From JAICLK01 sp035478715 (GTDB lineage: Bacteria; Patescibacteriota; Saccharimonadia; Saccharimonadales; UBA4665): a DNA stretch of 7,771 nt. The notes beneath the pieces are model-generated. The model saw only the letters and a program-made list of their open reading frames with translations, did no database searches and was not told where the DNA came from. Positions within the stretch are counted from its first letter, which is position 1; every line of letters starts with the position of its first letter. The DNA is taken from the NCBI GenBank assembly GCA_035478715.1, contig DATIJK010000002.1:1-7771 (forward strand), given 5' to 3'. A program made the position numbers and the translations under genes. Below are positions 1 through 4,868 of the stretch, piece by piece.

Positions 1-1060
1 TCTGTAAAAGGCGCACGTTGTATTCCTTGGCGTAACGTACTAACGAAGCTGCAAAATTACTATTGATTACAATATTTTGTTTTTCGCGCGCATCCAAACC
101 GCCCGCCAATCTGTTGATCACTTCCATCTTTGCGCCACGGATTAATAAAACCTCATCGGAAAGTTCATTCCAGCGTGCAGGCAAATCACCGGAGGCAACT
201 TTGTGGCGGTAACTTGCAATTTTCTCTTGCGTCCACGCAATTTTATCAAATACCTGTTGTTTGTATTTTTCCCATGAATCAAAATTCCTGAATATACTAC
301 TTACGCCCGGTCCGCGCTGCCGGCTAGCCAGTATATTGAAAGCGTCGACTAAAAAATTATCCTCGCCGTTTACCTCTATAAAATGCACGCCGAATTCAAT
401 ATATTCTTCTTCGCCCCATCGTATGACTGCGGGATATCCGCGCAATTCGTTCAACATTCCGACACCTCCGGCATGACGTATGATCGCATCTACATTCGGA
501 AAGTCTGGGTGCGCATCAGCATACGCTCTATAGTCAGGCTCTTCTGGCTTGCCACCTACAACCGCTTCAACTTCCGCAGCTGCCTTGCTCCATCGAGCCT
601 GACTCCAATTCTTGTACCGATTACGCACGAATCCTTCGGGCGAACCTACGGCTCTTTTAAATGCAGCCAGATTTTTAAAACCTGTAAAACCAAATCTGGC
701 TTCTGTATATGCTTGCGGCCGGATACCGAGACCCATGATATACATTCGACGCAGGATTGACCTGGAAAGAGCGACCGGTTCGCCAGCTTCCTGCGCCATT
801 GCTAATACGGCAATTTTGCCGATTTCAATGCACTTTTCGCGAGTGATCCCATGCTCTTTGGGTTCGAGTACGTCAAAATCACCCGGCTTAAATGGAAAAT
901 CCTTGTCAGCGGCTAACAATAATTCGCCATATCTGCGGTATCGCGGATCGATTTGATCCGGCGGCAAATCGGCCAGCAGCTCCACGAGCCGTCCTTGACG
1001 AACTCCTGACTCGCCGGGAACACCGGCATCAAAATAAAATACAGATTGTTGCTCTGCCAT
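1..1060 (-). CDS. Hypothetical protein with HNHR-like motif, 3' end cut by window edge
   Basis: The reading frame opens with ATG at 1060 and stays open for 353 codons to the left edge, so the C-terminus is missing. No nuclease catalytic motif (HNH, LAGLIDADG or GIY-YIG) is visible. The N-terminal ~120 residues are rich in conserved-looking patches (PGESGVRQGR at 15-24, DPRYRRYGELLLAA at 38-51). Around residues 249-266 a Gly-Pro, then I-F-R-N-F-D-S-W-E pattern resembles the homing-endonuclease-associated repeat (HNHR), a small putative DNA-binding helical unit. A less clear related segment, G-G-V then L-R-G-Y-P, lies at 198-210. From memory, long proteins of this style occur in Saccharibacteria. 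The start is chosen because an extended -10 sits just upstream and the frame begins cleanly there; there is no Shine-Dalgarno sequence. A DNA-binding role is inference. That this is a real gene is well supported by its length and protein-like composition. Confidence 0.85.
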   Translation of the reverse strand, partial: MAEQQSVFYFDAGVPGESGVRQGRLVELLADLPPDQIDPRYRRYGELLLAADKDFPFKPGDFDVLEPKEHGITREKCIEIGKIAVLAMAQEAGEPVALSRSILRRMYIMGLGIRPQAYTEARFGFTGFKNLAAFKRAVGSPEGFVRNRYKNWSQARWSKAAAEVEAVVGGKPEEPDYRAYADAHPDFPNVDAIIRHAGGVGMLNELRGYPAVIRWGEEEYIEFGVHFIEVNGEDNFLVDAFNILASRQRGPGVSSIFRNFDSWEKYKQQVFDKIAWTQEKIASYRHKVASGDLPARWNELSDEVLLIRGAKMEVINRLAGGLDAREKQNIVINSNFAASLVRYAKEYNVRLLQ

Positions 1061-1073
1061 AACGTAGGACTAT

Positions 1074-1082
1074 ATTATATCA
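1074..1082 (-). promoter_or_regulatory. Extended -10 promoter of the left-edge gene
   Basis: On the minus strand the bases read TGATATAAT, an exact TGnTATAAT extended -10 element, which often needs no good -35; none is obvious. Transcription would start about 7 nt before the ATG at 1060, giving an almost leaderless message, which agrees with the lack of a Shine-Dalgarno sequence. It lies in the 45-bp gap after the gene ending at 1106, so the left-edge gene probably has its own start even if it is also read from upstream. Confidence 0.5.
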
Positions 1083-1105
1083 TTTTTTCAACAATATTTC
1101 TACTG

Positions 1106-1504
1106 TTACGTTCCAGCAGCGGCAGTTCCTAGTGCAACCATTGCTGCCCAAGCTACGAAAGAAATAAGACCGATTTTTATTGCGCGCGCCCATTTTTCCA
1201 CCCGGTTGATGCGGTTGATTTTTCTGCGGTCGTGCAGCGCTTCGATAGAAGCATAGTCTGGCTCGCTAGAAAGCTCGGGAACCTGTTGATAAATCACATC
1301 CCGCCGAATGCGGGTGATTACCAGCTTTTTCGGATAATAAAACCTGGTTTTAAAATCTGTATTTTCGTCGTAAAAATATCTTCTGACAGTTCCTTCAAAT
1401 ACATAGCTGCAACAATATGCGATCTTTTGTTCCGGCGCCGTCAATCGATCCTCCCAGTGCCGCCTAAATGGCAATAGATGATCGACGGTAACCCGCAGCA
1501 ACAT
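1106..1504 (-). CDS. Small tail-anchored membrane protein, unknown function
   Basis: This 132-residue protein is not a family I recognise. Residues 1-105 are soluble, mixed alpha/beta in character and strongly basic (RR pairs at 14-15, 41-42, 67-68 and 93-94), with Cys31-Cys32 adjacent. Residues about 110-129 form one hydrophobic helix ending in a short Ala/Gly tail, so it looks like a tail-anchored inner-membrane protein with the basic domain in the cytoplasm. The frame is open further upstream to about 1837, but that extension runs antisense through the divergent gene starting at 1602. The ATG at 1504 has AAGAGG seven nucleotides before it and is the better start. It may be co-transcribed with the gene starting at 1060. 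Function cannot be inferred. Confidence 0.72.
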   Translation of the reverse strand: MLLRVTVDHLLPFRRHWEDRLTAPEQKIAYCCSYVFEGTVRRYFYDENTDFKTRFYYPKKLVITRIRRDVIYQQVPELSSEPDYASIEALHDRRKINRINRVEKWARAIKIGLISFVAWAAMVALGTAAAGT

Positions 1505-1523
1505 ATTTATACCTCTTAAAAAG

Positions 1524-1556
1524 GTTATAGTACAATTTTTTTGCGAAGAGTCGCAA
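1524..1556 (-). promoter_or_regulatory. Promoter of the tail-anchored protein gene, with palindromic operator candidate
   Basis: Reading leftward, TTGCGA (1556-1551) is followed after 18 bp by TACTAT (1532-1527), with an overlapping TATAAC at 1529-1524. The -35 lies inside a perfect inverted repeat, ttgcga-agag-tcgcaa, at 1541-1556. The repeat also sits just upstream of the rightward promoter at 1567-1595. It is not a terminator in either direction: the adjoining T-run lies before the stem on the plus strand and becomes an A-run after it on the minus strand. A dimeric repressor site controlling one or both divergent genes is the natural reading, but this is inference. Confidence 0.35.
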
Positions 1557-1566
1557 CTTATGAATT

Positions 1567-1595
1567 TTGAATATCTGATAAATTGATGTTTTAAT
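1567..1595 (+). promoter_or_regulatory. Promoter giving a leaderless message for the 1602 gene
   Basis: TTGAAT at 1567-1572 and TTTAAT at 1590-1595 are separated by 17 bp. The start point expected seven bases after the -10 falls on the A of the ATG at 1602. There is no Shine-Dalgarno sequence before that ATG, so a leaderless transcript would explain the arrangement. Confidence 0.45.
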
Positions 1596-1601
1596 ATTCT
1601 A

Positions 1602-2384
1602 ATGGCACGCAGTGGCAAAAATAGGATTAACCCGGCGCTTAAAATGCGCGGCATCGAATTGCCATATTCAGCACACCACCGTACAGTTACTGCAAAACTA
1701 GCAAGCCGGCGGAATATTCTTCGCGACGAAACCAGAAGCAGGGTGACGGAACTCTTCAAGCCATTGATCGGGCAGAGTCTGGGAGTTGATTGGGTACAGT
1801 ACGCAGTTGGCCCGCGTTTTAGCCGGCAACCAGACATTGCAGGCTACCCAGATTACGATGTAATAAGAGATTTCGTCATCATACGTGATTCCAGGGGCTC
1901 ATCAAAAATGCCGAACCTACGTATGTTTGCCAAAGAATTCTATGAATCAGATGGCATTATTCTGGACGATACTGCTGATAAAGTTAATGTAGCCGAAGCT
2001 AGTGATGGTGGTGAAGATGACGAGGAAGTTTCGTATTACCTTATTGAGGATTTTACTTTAAACCCTCAGGGTATTGCATATTTCGCGCTCAGCGGTGTGT
2101 GGGAGGATTTTGGGACTCAATCACTTCGGTACGCACCATCTTTTTATACTGAACATCCCGATGGTACACCCCATGAAAATTATTTAGTAGTTCCGCATTA
2201 TCGGAATTCTACGAGGCGATATTCCATGCAGACACACATTCGTTATCGCCAAGACATCCACCCATTCGGCTTCCGTTTGAATTTACTGGATCAGATCGAC
2301 GCTTTCGCTCCCGCCCAGGCAATGTTAGAGCAGGCAGAACGTGCGCCGCAGCCGTACCTGTGGGGCACGCAGGCAACTTTATAG
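1602..2384 (+). CDS. Hypothetical protein, unknown family, 260 residues
   Basis: This is a soluble protein with no signal peptide or membrane helix. Its N-terminal ~50 residues are very basic (KNR, SRR, TRSR), suggesting nucleic-acid contact. Residues 60-100 are rich in aromatic residues and aspartate (V-D-W-V-Q-Y, G-Y-P-D-Y-D). A low-complexity acidic loop follows at about 134-142 (E-A-S-D-G-G-E-D-D). The second half (144-235) looks like a beta-rich domain with many Tyr/Phe/His residues. I recognise no catalytic signature. It is divergent from the gene starting at 1504 and convergent with the next gene, whose stop codon overlaps its own by 6 bp. The long open frame on the opposite strand over its first 240 bp is best explained as a shadow. 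It is likely a real gene of unknown function. Confidence 0.75.
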   Translation: MARSGKNRINPALKMRGIELPYSAHHRTVTAKLASRRNILRDETRSRVTELFKPLIGQSLGVDWVQYAVGPRFSRQPDIAGYPDYDVIRDFVIIRDSRGSSKMPNLRMFAKEFYESDGIILDDTADKVNVAEASDGGEDDEEVSYYLIEDFTLNPQGIAYFALSGVWEDFGTQSLRYAPSFYTEHPDGTPHENYLVVPHYRNSTRRYSMQTHIRYRQDIHPFGFRLNLLDQIDAFAPAQAMLEQAERAPQPYLWGTQATL

Positions 2385-2789
2385 CACTTTGCCACGCCAT
2401 CCCATATAACTGGGGCCCGGGCTTCCAGCAACACTAGAACCGTTCGCGCTGCCGCCGGATATTCGCGCGTAACATGCCCACACGTCTATCGGATGTGATT
2501 CGCGATACTCCATATCTTCAGTCATGAGCAAAAACGTCGAGCCAGAATCGAGCACCATTTGCACATAAGCACCAATATCCGCGCCAGTATTTCCGTTTTC
2601 GCCCTTATCGATGTAAAGAAGGATCGTTTCTACATCGCCAGGCAGCACTTCAATCATGGTACCGCCAGCCAACTCAGCCGCTTGCTGCCACCGATCCGCT
2701 TCCTGTACAGTTTCCACAATAAGCAAACCAACCCGCGGCTCCAGCGGATTTGGCCCTACTTCACCAGAAGTAGCAATACTTTGTTCCAT
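2379..2789 (-). CDS. Hypothetical protein, unknown family, 136 residues
   Basis: This is an acidic soluble protein without membrane segments. Residues 20-90 alternate hydrophobic strands and helices (V-G-L-L-I-V-E-T, then T-I-L-L-Y-I-D and T-F-L-L-M-T-E-D), which suggests a compact alpha/beta fold. The C-terminal 25 residues are Gly/Ser-rich and probably disordered. I cannot assign a family. It meets the 1602 gene tail to tail, with the two stop codons sharing TTATAG at 2379-2384 and no room for a terminator. The ATG at 2789 lacks a Shine-Dalgarno sequence but lies immediately after a promoter-like pair, as with the 1602 gene. Confidence 0.72.
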   Translation of the reverse strand: MEQSIATSGEVGPNPLEPRVGLLIVETVQEADRWQQAAELAGGTMIEVLPGDVETILLYIDKGENGNTGADIGAYVQMVLDSGSTFLLMTEDMEYRESHPIDVWACYARISGGSANGSSVAGSPGPSYMGWRGKVL

Positions 2790-2795
2790 CCAAAT

Positions 2796-2823
2796 AACAT
2801 ACTACGTTACAAAAATTTTTCAA
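2796..2823 (-). promoter_or_regulatory. Promoter of the 2789 gene, leaderless type
   Basis: Leftward, TTGAAA (2823-2818) and TATGTT (2801-2796) are separated by 16 bp. Only ATTTGG separates the -10 from the ATG at 2789, so the transcript would begin at or next to the start codon. No ribosome binding site is present, matching a leaderless message. Confidence 0.45.
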
Positions 2824-2840
2824 TTTAAATTTGTCTGAAA

Positions 2841-2890
2841 GTCATCCCAGCGTAGGTTTACAGTGAGCGAAGTCGAACCGCTGGAATCCA
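2841..2890. repeat. REP-like imperfect palindrome
   Basis: Two 9-bp arms, ATCCCAGCG at 2844-2852 and CGCTGGAAT at 2879-2887, are complementary except for one pair and enclose a 26-bp centre. The centre contains TGAGCGAAGTCGAA at 2864-2877. Both the arm style (GTCATCCCAGCG ... CGCTGGAATCCAG) and the GAGCGAAGTCGAA core resemble dispersed intergenic repeats that recur many times in some bacterial genomes. Only one copy lies in this window, so repeat status is inferred from pattern. It separates the two divergent genes starting at 2789 and 2988. Confidence 0.45.
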
Positions 2891-2957
2891 GTATATTAGA
2901 AATTCCTATGCCAAAAAGCTTTGACTGAATTCTTACATCCGACTGCAAAATTGATAC

Positions 2958-2963
2958 TATAAT
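2958..2963 (+). promoter_or_regulatory. -10 element of the Bax inhibitor-like gene
   Basis: A consensus TATAAT lies 24 bp upstream of the ATG at 2988, with the ribosome binding site between them. No -35 is found at 16-18 bp; TTGACT at 2921-2926 is 31 bp away, too far to pair with it. This is therefore a -10 with a weak or missing partner. Confidence 0.4.
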
Positions 2964-2987
2964 TAAGCATAAGCGGAGGATTATAAG

Positions 2988-3659
2988 ATGGCGGTTTCGG
3001 AAAGTTCAAAAGAAATTTGGGACAAGCACGGAAAAGACGTTTTGGGTGCAAGAGCATACGCGGCAGCACTTGGCGTAGCACTAACATGGGCAGTATTTTT
3101 GGTAGCGGCCGGCGCGCGCACCAGCTACAACATGCAATACGGCCCAGGATTAGTATTGCTGACATTCATAATTTCAATCGCCGGCATATTCATTTTTACC
3201 AAATCCACCAAACCGCTAGTTTCATTAATAGGCGTATCAATCCTGAGTTATTTTATGGGCCTATCAATCGGCCCGGTCATCGCATACTACGGCGCAACGA
3301 CGGTAATTAACGCATTCGTCCTAACGGTATTCGTCACTTTAGGCATGGCAATTCTGGGAGTCCTATTACCAGACGTAATAATCCGCGCCGCTGGAATATT
3401 ATTCGTGGGTCTACTGGTATTACTGGTAGGCTACTTCGGCGCAACGTTATTATCAATCTTTGGCATCCACGCCCCGCTAGCCGGACTAGACTGGCTAGCA
3501 GTATTCATTTTCTCAGCATACATCTGGTACGACTGGGCCAGGGCAATGAAACTACCAAAGTCGCTAGACAACGCAATAGACGCAAGCGGCGCCTTAATTG
3601 TGGACATAGTAAACCTATTCCTAACCCTATTAAGAATAATAGGCCGCAACAACGAGTAA
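2988..3659 (+). CDS. Bax inhibitor-1 (BI-1/YetJ-YccA-like) family membrane protein
   Basis: This 223-residue integral membrane protein has about seven hydrophobic helices (roughly 23-41, 52-70, 76-95, 105-126, 132-154, 166-181 and 198-218) and a short polar N-terminus. Two family hallmarks are visible: I-W-Y-D-W at 179-183, and the last helix D-A-S-G-A-L-I-V-D-I-V-N-L-F at 198-211. Asp182 and Asp206 are 24 residues apart, the same spacing as the Asp171-Asp195 pair that forms the pH-sensing seal in Bacillus YetJ, where the family acts as a pH-dependent calcium leak channel. Function here is by family. GGAGGA at 2975-2980, seven bases before the ATG, fixes the start. The gene stands alone: the genes next to it are transcribed away or belong to the R-M system. 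Its Leu, Val and Ile codons favour A-ending forms (cta, gta, ata) more than the R-M genes do. Confidence 0.88.
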   Translation: MAVSESSKEIWDKHGKDVLGARAYAAALGVALTWAVFLVAAGARTSYNMQYGPGLVLLTFIISIAGIFIFTKSTKPLVSLIGVSILSYFMGLSIGPVIAYYGATTVINAFVLTVFVTLGMAILGVLLPDVIIRAAGILFVGLLVLLVGYFGATLLSIFGIHAPLAGLDWLAVFIFSAYIWYDWARAMKLPKSLDNAIDASGALIVDIVNLFLTLLRIIGRNNE

Positions 3660-3667
3660 CACTCGTT
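3651..3667 (+). terminator. Weak hairpin at the end of the Bax inhibitor-like gene
   Basis: AACGAGT and ACTCGTT form a perfect 7-bp stem with a 3-nt loop, spanning the stop codon at 3657-3659. There is no T-run after it, so it is not a standard intrinsic terminator. It may stabilise the 3' end or assist termination. Confidence 0.25.
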
Positions 3668-3703
3668 CCATAACAGATGTAAAAATATTAGTATCAGCTT
3701 AAG

Positions 3704-3754
3704 ATGAGCGACTTAAAGAAACTTCAAAAAAGAATTATTAGTTCCAGGGTTTAA
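3704..3754 (+). pseudogene. Possible decayed start of a MazG/dCTPase-like gene
   Basis: An ATG opens a 16-codon frame, MSDLKKLQKRIISSRV, before a TAA. The peptide resembles from memory the N-terminus of MazG-like nucleotide pyrophosphohydrolases, which commonly begin M-S-D-L-K-K-L-Q-x-x-I-I-x-F-R. Reading on in the same frame through stops gives N-x-x-x-x-N-P, reminiscent of the family's following K-Q-F-H-N-P-K segment, so the remnant may reach about 3790. The rest of the gene is absent because the controller operator and gene begin there. This could also be a chance short frame. No ribosome binding site is evident. Confidence 0.25.
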
Positions 3755-3797
3755 CCTAGAAACAAAGTTAATATAAATCCATAAATAAATATATTGT

Positions 3798-3823
3798 GAC
3801 TTATAGTCCGTAGACTTATATTC
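3798..3823 (+). promoter_or_regulatory. C-box operator pair of the controller gene
   Basis: The two boxes are GACTTATAGTC (3798-3808) and GACTTATATTC (3813-3823), separated by CGTA. This matches the known C-box plan GACT-N3-AGTC-N4-GACT-N3-AGTC, recognised by controller proteins as two cooperatively bound dimers. The upstream box is a perfect inverted repeat and the downstream box has one degenerate arm, as expected for a strong activating site and a weaker repressing one. A promoter TTGTGA-N17-TATATT (3794-3799, 3817-3822) would be covered by the boxes. Alternatively TACATT at 3832-3837 would serve as -10, giving a leaderless message from the ATG at 3846 with the weak box near -35. The second layout agrees better with described C-regulated promoters. 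Confidence 0.88.
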
Positions 3824-3845
3824 TACATTATTACATTTTTAATAC

Positions 3846-4055
3846 ATGGAAAGAACTAATGCTCAGAAAAAACTCGGCAAAGCTATTAAGAAACTAAGAC
3901 TTGATGCCAATTTGACGCAAGAAAAGTTAGGCGAAATGACTAGTCTCGATCGAACATACATTTCGGGAATTGAGCGCGGTGTTCGTAATCCCTCAATAAA
4001 AAATATCGACAAGCTTGCACGCGCGCTTAAAGTTAGCCCGTCTGATCTACTGTAA
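3846..4055 (+). CDS. Restriction-modification controller (C) protein, XRE-type HTH
   Basis: At 69 residues this is the typical size of an R-M controller protein, and it consists of a single five-helix XRE/Cro-C1 domain. The HTH runs from T-Q-E-K-L-G-E-M-T (24-32) to the recognition helix L-D-R-T-Y-I-S-G-I-E-R-G (34-45), followed by V-R-N-P-S. R-T-Y and the R-N pair correspond, as I recall, to DNA contacts in C.Esp1396I. It would bind as dimers to the C-boxes immediately upstream, first activating transcription of itself and the nuclease, then repressing at high concentration. This delays nuclease build-up after entry into a new host. The ATG follows the operator directly without a Shine-Dalgarno sequence, as in leaderless C genes. 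The nuclease gene starts 9 bp downstream in the same operon. Confidence 0.93.
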   Translation: MERTNAQKKLGKAIKKLRLDANLTQEKLGEMTSLDRTYISGIERGVRNPSIKNIDKLARALKVSPSDLL

Positions 4056-4060
4056 GGAAG
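4054..4060 (+). promoter_or_regulatory. Ribosome binding site of the endonuclease gene
   Basis: AAGGAAG overlaps the stop codon of the controller gene (TAA at 4053-4055) and lies four bases before the ATG at 4065. It supports that start over the GTG in the next codon and suggests translational coupling of nuclease synthesis to the controller. Confidence 0.6.
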
Positions 4061-4064
4061 ATAA

Positions 4065-4868
4065 ATGGTGACAAACATTTTCGACGAACAAAACCCAATT
4101 GAAGAAGTGGCGGAGTACTTCAACGATCTCACCAAGAGAGCGGTCCAAAATCTGAATGAGACATTCGCTATCACGATTTTGCCTAAGCAAAAGAGGGAAG
4201 ATGAGCCACTGCCGACAGAGGCGCGACAGTTTTCGAGCTATCGAACCCGAATGGGTACGATGCTCGAATACGGGCTAAACACGGAGATTGCTCGACTCCT
4301 AAAAGACGATGTTGATGGCAAGATCCTATCTACGTTTGTCAGCGCGAACCAATACCCTGATTTCTACATTCGTCGAGCCGCAGACCTCAACATTTTATTC
4401 CGGATCGAAATGAAAGCCGTTGATGCCGACTCCGATGAACAGGCAGCCCGTTTTGACGTTCCAACCAACGAAATTGTGCCTGAGAAAGACATGCTCCTTT
4501 TAATAGGTTGGGAATGGGCGCCTGCCGTGAATGCGAAAGATGATGTTATTGGTGAGTACCCGCACATTTTTGCGTCACTTGTCCTCCCAGCGTCACATAT
4601 AGCGGCTGAACGTGACGCAAGGTTAGAGATAACGGGTGGCCAGATTATCGATGGCAAAGTTTTTGTATTGAGTAAGAAGGAAGGCGTAATGGTGCCTGAC
4701 CCAGGCAACTACGGAAAGTTTTGGCGTATAGTGCATAGTTCGCGACGTACATCAACGACCACGCACAACAACTCGATTCAAAGCTTTGTCGCGTTCCTCG
4801 AATTGGTTTCCGAACATACGCCACGCCAGCGTATGGCTAAAATCAAAAAGAAAATCCCTACCGAGTAA
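4065..4868 (+). CDS. PD-(D/E)XK Type II restriction endonuclease
   Basis: This 267-residue protein sits directly behind the controller, the standard place for the nuclease in C-regulated systems. The catalytic signature is visible: Pro98-Asp99 (Y-P-D-F-Y) and, after a beta strand, Glu115-Met-Lys117 (F-R-I-E-M-K), which is PD-X15-EXK. Glu69 in the helix G-T-M-L-E-Y-G may be the extra acidic residue often found upstream of the core. The first ~60 residues look helical and charged, and the C-terminus is very basic (K-I-K-K-K). It should cleave DNA at the sequence methylated by the convergent enzyme, needing Mg2+. I cannot place it in a named REBASE family, so cut site and pattern are unknown. 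Its last 11 bp overlap the end of the methyltransferase gene on the other strand. Confidence 0.85.
   Translation: MVTNIFDEQNPIEEVAEYFNDLTKRAVQNLNETFAITILPKQKREDEPLPTEARQFSSYRTRMGTMLEYGLNTEIARLLKDDVDGKILSTFVSANQYPDFYIRRAADLNILFRIEMKAVDADSDEQAARFDVPTNEIVPEKDMLLLIGWEWAPAVNAKDDVIGEYPHIFASLVLPASHIAAERDARLEITGGQIIDGKVFVLSKKEGVMVPDPGNYGKFWRIVHSSRRTSTTTHNNSIQSFVAFLELVSEHTPRQRMAKIKKKIPTE

Noticed and set aside
261..956. Three plus-strand open frames over the left-edge gene
   Set aside because: They are low-quality shadows of the 353-codon minus-strand gene, with no ribosome binding site or domain.
1505..1837. Minus-strand frame extending the tail-anchored protein upstream to 1837 (243 residues)
   Set aside because: The extension is antisense to the 1602 gene, includes the promoter region, and a good ribosome binding site marks the ATG at 1504.
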